IMG/VR virus record: IMGVR_UViG_3300021375_000121
Span: 1-28,553 of that record
DNA length: 28,553 bases
Reading direction: 5' to 3' (one strand)
From: a virus
The notes beneath the pieces were generated by a model that did no database searches, had not been told where the DNA came from, and saw only the letters and a program-made list of their open reading frames with translations. The position numbers were made by a program, and so were the translations under genes. Shown here in pieces: positions 1-4,205 of this stretch. The stretch's first letter is position 1; each line of letters starts with the position of its first letter.

Positions 1-149
1 AATTTATTGAGTTGTATTTCTTTAAATGAACGGTGACCTTTTAAGATTGTTTCTTCTTGTTGGTCTTTATTGATTTCAAACTTTTCAATTATCTGTTTAC
101 AGATGTCTGGCGCCAATACGTCATCATATACTTTTATAAAATTTTCCAT
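1..149 (-). CDS. 2OG-Fe(II) oxygenase-like protein, N-terminal part (cut by window edge)
   Basis: The first 49 codons of a leftward gene are visible; the rest lies outside the window. The N-terminus (MENFIKVYDDVLAPDICKQI, then an acidic helix) resembles the start of the prolyl-4-hydroxylase-type 2-oxoglutarate/Fe(II) oxygenases common in T4-like marine phages, which open with a 'Y-D-x-x-L-x-x-x-x-C' segment. The catalytic HxD...H motif would lie downstream and is not visible, so the family call is inference. An in-frame TAG four codons upstream fixes this ATG as the first possible start. There is no Shine-Dalgarno sequence. It is divergent from another oxygenase-type gene starting at 200. Confidence 0.55.
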   Translation of the reverse strand, partial: MENFIKVYDDVLAPDICKQIIEKFEINKDQQEETILKGHRSFKEIQLNK

Positions 150-155
150 TTGTCT

Positions 156-184
156 ATACTATCAATATTTAGACCATTTGGCAA
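156..184 (-). promoter_or_regulatory. sigma70-type promoter for the oxygenase-like gene
   Basis: On the minus strand TTGCCA (184-179), a 17-bp spacer and TAGTAT (161-156). Three further leftward promoters in this window have the same CTTG-containing -35 and 17-bp spacing. The predicted transcription start would fall on the A of the ATG at 149, so the transcript would be leaderless. Confidence 0.5.
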
Positions 185-187
185 GTC

Positions 188-194
188 CTAAATA
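188..194 (+). promoter_or_regulatory. weak T4-late-like promoter element CTAAATA
   Basis: CTAAATA lies immediately upstream of the ATG at 200 and keeps the TAAATA core of the T4 late promoter TATAAATA. Using the T4 spacing (last A at -6), transcription would start at 200 itself. The element is weaker than the four exact TATAAATA copies in this window and could be chance in AT-rich DNA. Confidence 0.3.
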
Positions 195-199
195 AGTGT

Positions 200-808
200 A
201 TGAAACATTATTCAACACACAAGCTCGATATAGATATTGACAAACTAGGCAAAGCTTACTTTGACTTTAAGAGCAAGTTAGGGTTCCGTAAAGACGATAA
301 AACGCTACGTGACTTTAATGCTATATGCGTAAACCGAATTCCTGGAGACGAAAACTCAATTACAGGCGGTAATATTCGTGGACTATATTGGACATATCCA
401 GATAGTACAAATGTAGAAGAACAAAGATTAGAGCCAGTACAAGAACATCTTTATACTGAATTATGTCCTGAATTTAAAGGTACATATATTGAAGAAGTCT
501 ATAATCAAATCACATCAAAATTTAAATTAGGTAGAGTAAGGTTTCTTATGAAACCACCAAGGTCTTGTTTATCGTGGCACCGTGACCCCGAAATGAGATT
601 ACATATTCCTATTATTACAGGTCTTGGTTGTCAAATGGTGATTGAAGATGAATCGTTTCATTTGCCGGCAGATGGTAATGGCTATATTACCGACAATACA
701 AAATATCATAATGCATTTAATGGTAGTGAAATAGACAGAGTACATTTAGTTTCTACGGTGTTGGAGCATAATTGTAATGGTGATGATTGTTGTAAAATGT
801 GTGACTAA
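200..808 (+). CDS. aspartyl/asparaginyl beta-hydroxylase-like 2OG-Fe(II) dioxygenase
   Basis: A 202-residue protein with the iron- and cosubstrate-binding pattern of the Asp/Asn beta-hydroxylase (cupin-like) family: H127-x-D129 in SWHRDPEMRLHIPI, a distal H170 (KYHNAFN) and R180 as the likely 2-oxoglutarate anchor. This set is complete, so catalytic activity is plausible; the hydroxylated substrate is unknown. The C-terminus carries a cysteine cluster (C192, C197, C198, C201) that is not part of the core fold and might bind metal. There is no ribosome binding site before the ATG and no alternative Met until residue 117, so the start is probably right but leaderless or weakly translated. It is divergent from a second oxygenase-like gene. 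Confidence 0.75.
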   Translation: MKHYSTHKLDIDIDKLGKAYFDFKSKLGFRKDDKTLRDFNAICVNRIPGDENSITGGNIRGLYWTYPDSTNVEEQRLEPVQEHLYTELCPEFKGTYIEEVYNQITSKFKLGRVRFLMKPPRSCLSWHRDPEMRLHIPIITGLGCQMVIEDESFHLPADGNGYITDNTKYHNAFNGSEIDRVHLVSTVLEHNCNGDDCCKMCD

Positions 809-814
809 TTAAAA

Positions 815-821
815 CTAAATA
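815..821 (+). promoter_or_regulatory. weak T4-late-like promoter element CTAAATA
   Basis: CTAAATA sits seven bases after the stop of the preceding gene and just upstream of the riboswitch-like RNA. With T4 late spacing, transcription would begin near 827, the first base of the conserved aptamer (ATCG). That fit makes the element more credible than sequence alone. Confidence 0.35.
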
Positions 822-826
822 GTTAT

Positions 827-877
827 ATCGTTTATCCTGAAACGGACGGAAGTAAACCACAAAGGTTGAAGAAACGC
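827..877 (+). promoter_or_regulatory. glutamine riboswitch aptamer (glnA / Downstream-peptide RNA type)
   Basis: The segment matches, from memory, the glnA RNA consensus in order. ATCGTT opens P1. CGTTT (829-833) pairs with AAACG (872-876); the usual pair is CGTTC/GAACG, so this looks like a compensatory change. P2 is TCC (835-837) with GGA (844-846). Next comes the invariant CGGAAGTA (847-854). P3 is AACC (855-858) with GGTT (864-867) closing loop ACAAA, followed by the conserved GAAG (868-871) and the closing AAACGC. The RNA ends about 20 nt before the start codon of a 51-residue peptide gene, the usual setting of the Downstream-peptide class. glnA RNAs are known from cyanobacteria and marine metagenomes and bind L-glutamine. 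Ligand binding here is inferred from the motif. Confidence 0.85.
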
Positions 878-890
878 TCTTTATTAAAGG
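878..890 (+). promoter_or_regulatory. possible Shine-Dalgarno-masking hairpin (riboswitch expression platform)
   Basis: Directly after P1 of the aptamer, TCTTT (878-882) can pair with AAAGG (886-890, one G-U pair) around a 3-nt loop. The right arm is the Shine-Dalgarno sequence (AAAGGAG) of the peptide gene at 898. This would allow translational control by the aptamer. The stem is short and AT-rich, so this is a hypothesis. Confidence 0.4.
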
Positions 891-897
891 AGATAGT

Positions 898-1053
898 ATG
901 GACTTAATAAAAGACCTACGAGCTTTAAGAAAAGAGAAAAGTAAATTAGACTCTGCTAAAGCTCAATTAAGAAAAAGAAGTAAAGATAGTATTGCTAGAC
1001 CAAAAGCAAAGAAAAATCTTTTTTCTAACGACCCACGTATGCAGAGCATATAG
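898..1053 (+). CDS. riboswitch-controlled 51-residue basic peptide
   Basis: A short ORF with a good Shine-Dalgarno sequence (AAAGGAG, 5 nt before ATG) lying directly behind the glutamine-type riboswitch. The product has 16 Lys/Arg and only 6 Asp/Glu. Its first half (to about residue 30) looks like one charged amphipathic helix (KDLRALRKEKSKLDSAKAQL); the tail is rich in K, N, P and S and ends RMQSI. In cyanobacteria, glutamine riboswitches of this kind control small proteins, including the glutamine-synthetase inactivating factor IF17. A similar role in retuning host nitrogen metabolism is attractive, but by eye there is no clear sequence match to IF7 or IF17. Its stop codon is followed within 7 nt by a strong hairpin. 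Confidence 0.75.
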   Translation: MDLIKDLRALRKEKSKLDSAKAQLRKRSKDSIARPKAKKNLFSNDPRMQSI

Positions 1054-1059
1054 ATAAAA

Positions 1060-1087
1060 AAAGGGAGAGGTTCTGGCCTCTCCCTTT
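1060..1087 (-). terminator. intrinsic terminator of the tRNA unit, possibly bidirectional
   Basis: A perfect 11-bp stem, AAAGGGAGAGG (1060-1070) with CCTCTCCCTTT (1077-1087), loop of 6. Read leftward, the stem runs into seven T (CCCTTTTTTTATC), a textbook Rho-independent terminator for the leftward tRNA transcript. Read rightward it also closes the 51-residue peptide gene, but only TTT then C follows, so rightward termination would be weaker. The 120 bp between it and the first tRNA hold no gene I can support, only very short start-stop pairs and a 10-bp direct repeat (1090-1099 and 1116-1125). Confidence 0.8.
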
Positions 1088-1213
1088 CAAAGACTTACAG
1101 GTCACTTATAAAAATAAGACTTACACACTACTGCTTTGAATCTCCTTTACGTTGTTTATTGTGATGTTTAATCACTAGGTCATTTTAACCTCCCATATTA
1201 CATTACGAAAACT

Positions 1214-1290
1214 TGGTACTCCCCGCCGGACTCGAACCGACAACCTGACCGTTATGAGCGGACAGCTCTAACCAATTGAGCTAGAGGAGT
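1214..1290 (-). tRNA. tRNA-Met(CAT) (or tRNA-Ile2 if the anticodon is modified)
   Basis: The minus strand folds as a complete tRNA. The acceptor pairs ACTCCTC with GGGGAGT, the D stem is GCTC/GAGC, the anticodon loop is CTCATAA (CAT), and the T arm is GTCGG/CCGGC with loop TTCGAGT. Discriminator A and an encoded CCA follow. The anticodon stem GTCCG/CGGTC has one T-T mismatch at positions 28-42. The CAT anticodon with loop CTCATAA fits both elongator Met and Ile2; the two cannot be told apart safely by eye. Confidence 0.88.
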
Positions 1291-1294
1291 AATT

Positions 1295-1381
1295 TGGTGC
1301 CGGCGACTGGACTTGAACCAGCAAGGCATTAATGCCGACGGATTTTAAGTCCGTTATGTTTACCATTTTCATCACACCGGC
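1295..1381 (-). tRNA. tRNA-Leu(TAA)
   Basis: An 87-nt class II tRNA: acceptor GCCGGTG/CGCCGGC, anticodon stem ACGGA/TCCGT around loop CTTAAAA (anticodon TAA), a long variable arm (CGGCATTAATGCC), T arm GCTGG/CCAGT, discriminator A and encoded CCA. It reads TTA codons, which are abundant in these phage genes. It is separated from tRNA-Met by 4 nt and from tRNA-Arg by 5 nt, so the three are one processed transcript. Confidence 0.92.
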
Positions 1382-1386
1382 CAAAT

Positions 1387-1464
1387 TGGCCTACTCGGTA
1401 GGACTCGAACCTACGACCCACAGCTTAGAAGGCTGTTGCTCTAATCCAGCTGAGCTACGAGTAG
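1387..1464 (-). tRNA. tRNA-Arg(TCT)
   Basis: The acceptor CTACTCG/CGAGTAG pairs perfectly. The D stem is GCTC/GAGC, the anticodon stem ACAGC/GCTGT carries loop CTTCTAA (anticodon TCT), and the T arm is GTAGG/CCTAC with loop TTCGAGT. Discriminator G and encoded CCA follow. It reads AGA, the main arginine codon in the structural genes here. Its 5' 24 nt lie inside the end of the upstream small coding region. Confidence 0.93.
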
Positions 1465-1611
1465 ATTCTGTTTGTAAACGTTTAACGCTTCAATTGTTTT
1501 ATAGGAAAAGGCGTAAGGATTACGCTCAATAAAAATTAATAATTCTGATAGAGTCATACCTAAAAATGTACACTCTTTGTTTAAGACGGTAGTAGCACCT
1601 TTGATTTTCAT
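1441..1611 (-). CDS. small 56-residue phage protein overlapping tRNA-Arg
   Basis: A leftward ORF starting MKIKGATTVLNKECTFLGMT, with a strong Shine-Dalgarno sequence (GAGGAG, 9 nt spacing) and a near-consensus promoter 31 bp further upstream. Its last seven sense codons and TAG stop lie within tRNA-Arg, so the mature tRNA cannot be made from an mRNA copy that still encodes the whole protein. A predicted helix-rich middle (LSELLIFIERNPYAF) and an AFSYKTIEALNVY segment are visible; I recognise no family. It leads the tRNA transcript and may be its only protein-coding part. Confidence 0.65.
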   Translation of the reverse strand: MKIKGATTVLNKECTFLGMTLSELLIFIERNPYAFSYKTIEALNVYKQNLLVAQLD

Positions 1612-1641
1612 AGCGAATCACTCCTCTTCAACTATGCTTGT

Positions 1642-1670
1642 ATTATGCAGGACTTTTACAAGATTGTCAA
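1642..1670 (-). promoter_or_regulatory. near-consensus sigma70 promoter of the tRNA unit
   Basis: Minus strand TTGACA (1670-1665), 17-bp spacer, CATAAT (1647-1642). It lies directly after the stop of the 87-residue gene and reads into the 56-residue ORF, tRNA-Arg, tRNA-Leu and tRNA-Met, ending at the 1060-1087 terminator. It is the best promoter in the window and suits recognition by unmodified host RNA polymerase (early expression). Confidence 0.8.
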
Positions 1671-1673
1671 GCC

Positions 1674-1937
1674 TTATCTGTGATAAATGGCAAATGTTTG
1701 TGCCATTAGTTTATGGCAAAAAGATTGAGGTCTATCATAAATTCCATCCATTGATTCACCTCTAAATCTGTATCTTATTTTTTTACCTGTACCAGTAGAA
1801 GACACTTCTTTAAAATATTTTAAATACTTAATTGGAATACCTTTTGCAATAGAAATTTCTTTACTAAAAGGATCCGTCAAGTATTTAATTATGAGAGGAT
1901 TAACAACCCTCTCAAAAATCTTTTTACGTCTATTCAT
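1674..1937 (-). CDS. hypothetical phage protein, 87 residues
   Basis: The start chosen is the internal ATG (MNRRKKIFERVVNP) because GGAGG lies 7 nt upstream. That ATG also overlaps the stop of the preceding gene by one base (TAATG), typical of translational coupling. A longer reading frame exists upstream but runs inside the neighbour. The protein is basic, with a tyrosine-rich middle (IKYLKYFKEV) and a central KKIRYRFRGES strand-like segment. No family is recognised. It is the last gene of the leftward unit that begins upstream of 2815. Confidence 0.6.
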   Translation of the reverse strand: MNRRKKIFERVVNPLIIKYLTDPFSKEISIAKGIPIKYLKYFKEVSSTGTGKKIRYRFRGESMDGIYDRPQSFCHKLMAQTFAIYHR

Positions 1938-2218
1938 TAGGCAGCCTCCAACTTCATTAAAGAATATGGAACAGTCCATTTGCCACGGCCTTCTTCCATA
2001 ACAACTGCCTTTTTAGGATTGCATTTCACAATTACGCCTTGATGTTTAGCACCGTTAGGTCTACCAAACACAACTTTAGCACCAACACTAAATTGGTCTA
2101 AAGAAACTTGATTTGCTTTTGCAATCGCAGCCTCTAAAATATAAAGATGTTCTTTATGAGAAGGCTCTCTAATCCAATCAAGTACCTTATTCAAGTCATT
2201 AAATTTCAATGTAGTCAT
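1937..2218 (-). CDS. small phage protein with KOW/SH3-like C-terminal half
   Basis: A 93-residue protein starting MTTLKFNDLNKVLDWI; the start is supported by AAGGAC upstream. The N-terminal half is helical. Residues from about 43 (FSVGAKVVFGRPNGAKHQGVIVK...) have the pattern of a small SH3/KOW beta barrel: 'G-x-K-V-x-F-G', a Gly-Val strand pair and a 'W-x-V-P-x-x-L-x-K' ending. Similar helix-plus-barrel proteins are common in T4-like marine phages, and their function is unknown. It is translationally coupled to the downstream 87-residue gene. Confidence 0.65.
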   Translation of the reverse strand: MTTLKFNDLNKVLDWIREPSHKEHLYILEAAIAKANQVSLDQFSVGAKVVFGRPNGAKHQGVIVKCNPKKAVVMEEGRGKWTVPYSLMKLEAA

Positions 2219-2232
2219 AATATAGTCCTTTT

Positions 2233-2610
2233 CTATTTTAAGTAAAGAGGTCCAGTCCAACGAATTGGGTAATTACCCTCTAGGACATTTCCTCTTGGTT
2301 GATTTAAAGCAGGTGCATTGTAACCAGCAGGTTTCAATATATCACCTTTTTTAAAATGTTTGAAGTCAGTTTTACAGATGAAACAGAATACACCGTTTTC
2401 ACGTACAACTTTTATATACTTCTTTCCTTCTTTAACTTTAACTGAATCATTCCATTTTGAAATTTGCTCTTTTGCATATTCAGATAAATCGTTAGTAGTT
2501 TCGTTAATCATACCTTTTGATGACCATTGTTGATAGTCAGCTAAAGCACCATTCATCATATTAGTAATGCCGTCTTGTAGTGTCTCGGCAGTTTTTTGAA
2601 CCATTGTCAT
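2233..2610 (-). CDS. conserved T4-like marine phage protein, 125 residues
   Basis: The start MTMVQKTAETLQDG is supported by AAGGAT, which overlaps the stop of the upstream gene. The N-terminal half is helical. The C-terminal half (FICKTDFKHFKKGDILKPAG to the RWTGPLYLK end) is a compact beta-type segment with a 'KGD-x-LKPAGYNAPA-x-N-x-x-RGNV' signature that I recall from hypothetical proteins of cyanomyoviruses. No enzymatic motif is seen. It is co-transcribed with the 64-residue membrane protein gene 10 bp upstream. Confidence 0.65.
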   Translation of the reverse strand: MTMVQKTAETLQDGITNMMNGALADYQQWSSKGMINETTNDLSEYAKEQISKWNDSVKVKEGKKYIKVVRENGVFCFICKTDFKHFKKGDILKPAGYNAPALNQPRGNVLEGNYPIRWTGPLYLK

Positions 2611-2620
2611 AGTGTAATCC

Positions 2621-2815
2621 TTATTGTTGGTTATTAATTGCGATTAGTCCACCAGAAACAAATAGTATAAGACCTGTCACGGCATACATAAGTGTCTCTA
2701 AAAAAGTGTTTGCTTGTTCCATACATTTACCATCACAATCGCCGCCAGAGCCGGCCATCATTGCGATACCTAAAAATATCAGAGTTGCAGAGGTTATTGT
2801 CATTAGTGTTTTCAT
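2621..2815 (-). CDS. small two-helix membrane protein
   Basis: 64 residues with two hydrophobic segments: about 5-21 (MTITSATLIFLGIAMMAG) and about 40-59 (ETLMYAVTGLILFVSGGLIA). They are joined by a short loop holding two cysteines (C27, C31) in GGDCDGKCMEQ. A paired-cysteine loop suggests either a disulfide outside the cytoplasm or a metal site. The Shine-Dalgarno is AAAGGA. It is the first gene after a strong promoter. No family is recognised. Confidence 0.65.
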   Translation of the reverse strand: MKTLMTITSATLIFLGIAMMAGSGGDCDGKCMEQANTFLETLMYAVTGLILFVSGGLIAINNQQ

Positions 2816-2846
2816 AGTGTTGTGTCCTTTCTTATTTTATGTGTCC

Positions 2847-2875
2847 ATTATAACAGATTGATTCGCAAATGGCAA
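2847..2875 (-). promoter_or_regulatory. sigma70-type promoter of the 64-residue gene and downstream genes
   Basis: Minus strand TTGCCA (2875-2870), 17-bp spacer, exact TATAAT (2852-2847). It lies about 30 bp upstream of the ATG at 2815, leaving room for a short leader with AAAGGA. It probably drives the four genes from 2815 down to 1674. Confidence 0.78.
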
Positions 2876-2889
2876 GCGGTTTTTTCATA

Positions 2890-3159
2890 TTAATTTAAAG
2901 CAATTAGCATTAACAATAGACTATTCAAAGAAAATCCAATTGCGTTAGATACGATATATAATATATCTTTAGCGAATATAGCTCTTACTAGAAATAGAAA
3001 CAATCCTAACCATACTAGTAGTATGAAGTTTAATGGTGGTAAGTTTGTTGACCAACCCATTAATACAGATAAAGAAGTCGGAGCAGTTGCACCGTGAATA
3101 AGTATCATACCTACCCAACCACAGGCTTCAGAGATTTTGTTTGATTTAATTTTTTTCAT
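2890..3159 (-). CDS. three-helix membrane protein, SemiSWEET/PQ-loop-like
   Basis: 89 residues starting MKKIKSNKISEACGWVG; AAAGGACAT upstream selects this internal ATG over a longer frame. There are three hydrophobic helices, roughly 11-33, 41-62 and 67-88. Helix 1 contains a Gly and a Pro. Helix 2 is LLVWLGLFLFLVRAI. Helix 3 starts after a charged KD and carries N and G (YIVSNAIGFSLNSLLLMLI). This is the layout of SemiSWEET/MtN3 half-transporters, including the conserved Asn in helix 3 and a Trp near the middle of helix 2. SemiSWEETs dimerise to carry sugars. The match is by pattern only, and an unrelated three-helix protein is possible. Confidence 0.6.
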   Translation of the reverse strand: MKKIKSNKISEACGWVGMILIHGATAPTSLSVLMGWSTNLPPLNFILLVWLGLFLFLVRAIFAKDILYIVSNAIGFSLNSLLLMLIALN

Positions 3160-3188
3160 AATATATGTCCTTTCTTTATTATATGGAT

Positions 3189-3217
3189 AGTATACCACAT
3201 CTAAATATAGAAAGCAA
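3189..3217 (-). promoter_or_regulatory. sigma70-type promoter of the SemiSWEET-like gene
   Basis: Minus strand TTGCTT (3217-3212), 17-bp spacer, TATACT (3194-3189) preceded by GG. It shares the leading GCTTG with the promoters at 1665 and 2870. The leader is about 25 nt with AAAGGACAT. Confidence 0.65.
3201..3207 (+). promoter_or_regulatory. weak T4-late-like element CTAAATA
   Basis: CTAAATA lies 37 bp upstream of the lipoprotein gene and would give a leader of about 30 nt. It lies inside the divergent early promoter at 3189-3217, so early leftward and late rightward transcription would compete here. Weak evidence on its own. Confidence 0.3.
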
Positions 3218-3244
3218 GCACTAATTTCACTTTTTTTCAAAAAA

Positions 3245-3448
3245 ATGCATAAAAAAACCCTTATAAATCAACACTTTATTATTTTTTTTGTTCTTGCTTT
3301 GTTCTTTTTAGTGTCCGGATGCTCAAAAAGCGTTGAAAAATGCAAATATTCGCCGGATTTTGACTTTAAGAGCGAATCACTTAGCGAATCACTTGACGGA
3401 ATTGTTCAAATTGAAAAAATGCAATTAAAATCACGCTGTAAATTCTAA
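3245..3448 (+). CDS. small lipoprotein with lipobox
   Basis: 67 residues: a basic N-terminus (MHKKTLINQH), a hydrophobic stretch (about 11-22) and lipobox V23-S24-G25-C26, the pattern for lipid modification at C26. The mature part is only about 42 residues, charged, with two further Cys (C33, C65). In phages such small lipoproteins can be outer-membrane spanins (Rz1-like), superinfection-exclusion proteins, or unknown; position at the head of the late block permits a lysis role, but no inner-membrane spanin partner overlaps it. There is no clear Shine-Dalgarno. A 12-bp tandem duplication gives the repeated SESL-SESL. Confidence 0.65.
   Translation: MHKKTLINQHFIIFFVLALFFLVSGCSKSVEKCKYSPDFDFKSESLSESLDGIVQIEKMQLKSRCKF
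3371..3394 (+). repeat. 12-bp tandem duplication AGCGAATCACTT x2
   Basis: Two perfect adjacent copies (3371-3382, 3383-3394), in frame within the lipoprotein gene, coding for SESL twice. The 11-mer AGCGAATCACT also occurs at 1612-1622. Confidence 0.8.
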
Positions 3449-3456
3449 TATAAATA
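3449..3456 (+). promoter_or_regulatory. T4-type late promoter TATAAATA
   Basis: Exact TATAAATA just after the lipoprotein stop and 37 bp before the ATG at 3494. It probably starts the unit for the 83-residue protein, the 47-residue protein and the PAAR protein. T4 late promoters use this -10 element with the sigma factor gp55 and need no -35. Confidence 0.7.
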
Positions 3457-3493
3457 TAATTGAAATTAAAAACTAACAAAAAGCTAAAAAATT

Positions 3494-3745
3494 ATGAAAA
3501 AAATGAGAAAATTCTTTTTTTGGAACGAAAAAGGCCAAGAAAAAGAGACGGAACAAATGTCTTTAACAAAAGCAGTTAAATCTGTACAAGGAGATTTCAA
3601 AGACCAATTTATCGGCGTAGAATATACGTCAAAAAAAGGTAAAGAAGTGTCATCAACGATAAAATTACCTTGGGGTAGAAAAGTGAGACAAGCAATAGCA
3701 ATAGAAAAGAAGAGAGCCGCATTAAAGGCTAAACAACAAAGGTAA
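3494..3745 (+). CDS. small basic phage protein, 83 residues
   Basis: Starts MKKMRKFFFWNEKGQEKETEQ. The middle (GVEYTSKKGKEVSSTIKLPWG) is beta-like, and the C-terminus is a Lys/Arg/Ala-rich helix (RQAIAIEKKRAALKAKQQR). No family is recognised. A long open frame on the opposite strand covers the same bases but lacks a credible ribosome site, and the direction agrees with the late promoter at 3449, so this strand is chosen. It is 3 nt from the next gene. Confidence 0.6.
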   Translation: MKKMRKFFFWNEKGQEKETEQMSLTKAVKSVQGDFKDQFIGVEYTSKKGKEVSSTIKLPWGRKVRQAIAIEKKRAALKAKQQR

Positions 3746-3748
3746 TTT

Positions 3749-3892
3749 ATGGCCAAATTGAGTAAGTCTTTTGTACCACACGAAAGAATGCCAAAAAAGA
3801 CATCACAAGGAAAAAGAAAAGGTGTTAAATTAAGTTCAATGAATAAATCAAGAAAACGAAGTTTAAAATATTACAACTCACAAGGAAAATAG
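3749..3892 (+). CDS. 47-residue very basic conserved phage protein
   Basis: Starts MAKLSKSFVPHERMPKKTSQ and ends SLKYYNSQGK; about a third of residues are Lys or Arg. The Shine-Dalgarno AAAGG lies at the end of the preceding gene. I recall near-identical short proteins (F-V-P-H-E-R-M-P-K-K-T-S-Q-G) next to the spike and baseplate genes of marine T4-like phages, so it is a real gene despite its size. Function is unknown; the charge suggests binding to nucleic acid or to an acidic virion surface. Confidence 0.7.
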   Translation: MAKLSKSFVPHERMPKKTSQGKRKGVKLSSMNKSRKRSLKYYNSQGK

Positions 3893-3894
3893 TT

Positions 3895-4197
3895 ATGCCA
3901 GCAATCAGTAGAAAAGGTGATAGTTTGTCAACAGGACACGCTTGTGTAGGAACAACAACATTGGATACACCTGGACAAGGTACTGTATTTGCAAACGGCA
4001 TATTGATTGCGAGAATTGGTGACCCAACGGTATCACATCCTAACCCACCCTTACCACCTTGTCCTAATCACGTAGCAAATGTTAATGCTGGTTCGCCAAA
4101 CGTGTATGTGGTTGGTATAAAGTCTGCTAGAATTGGTGATAGTGCAGACGCTGGTGCTATGACTAGTGGTTCTGGTAATGTTTTTGCAAACGGTTAA
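3895..4197 (+). CDS. gp5.4: PAAR-domain tail spike tip protein (gp5.4-like)
   Basis: A 100-residue PAAR-repeat protein, close to T4 gp5.4 (97 residues), which forms the sharp metal-bound tip of the central spike that pierces the outer membrane. Visible motifs are the opening GDSLSTGHACVGTTT, two 'A-R-I-G-D' turns (residues about 39-43 and 79-83), and the likely metal ligands H15, H48, C56 and H59. The Shine-Dalgarno is AAGGA. It is followed immediately by a late promoter and the baseplate wedge genes, as expected for a tail module. Confidence 0.9.
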   Translation: MPAISRKGDSLSTGHACVGTTTLDTPGQGTVFANGILIARIGDPTVSHPNPPLPPCPNHVANVNAGSPNVYVVGIKSARIGDSADAGAMTSGSGNVFANG

Positions 4198-4205
4198 AAA
4201 AAGGT

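Noticed and set aside
1091-1180. Very short start-stop pairs on the minus strand between tRNA-Met and the terminator (one ATG two codons before a stop after GGGAGG, a 15-codon GTG frame and an 8-codon GTG frame)
   Set aside because: They are too short to support as genes; the good ribosome site may be chance. The small stem GTGAT/ATCAC there is also too short to call.
1332-1532. Rightward open frame across the tRNA cluster
   Set aside because: It runs through tRNA-Leu and tRNA-Arg in antisense and has no ribosome site; it is a by-product of the tRNA sequences.
1577-1765. Rightward 62-residue open frame
   Set aside because: It is antisense to the small ORF, its promoter and the end of the 87-residue gene, and has no start signal.
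257-3372. Shared 14-mer TTGACTTTAAGAGC in the Asp-hydroxylase-like gene and the lipoprotein gene
   Set aside because: Both copies encode F-D-F-K-S in frame in unrelated proteins; chance is the simplest reading, and no flanking similarity is seen.
3484-3756. 90-residue open frame on the minus strand opposite the 83-residue gene
   Set aside because: It has a hydrophobic start but no ribosome site, lies fully antisense to a gene with a late promoter, and is longer only because of the base composition.
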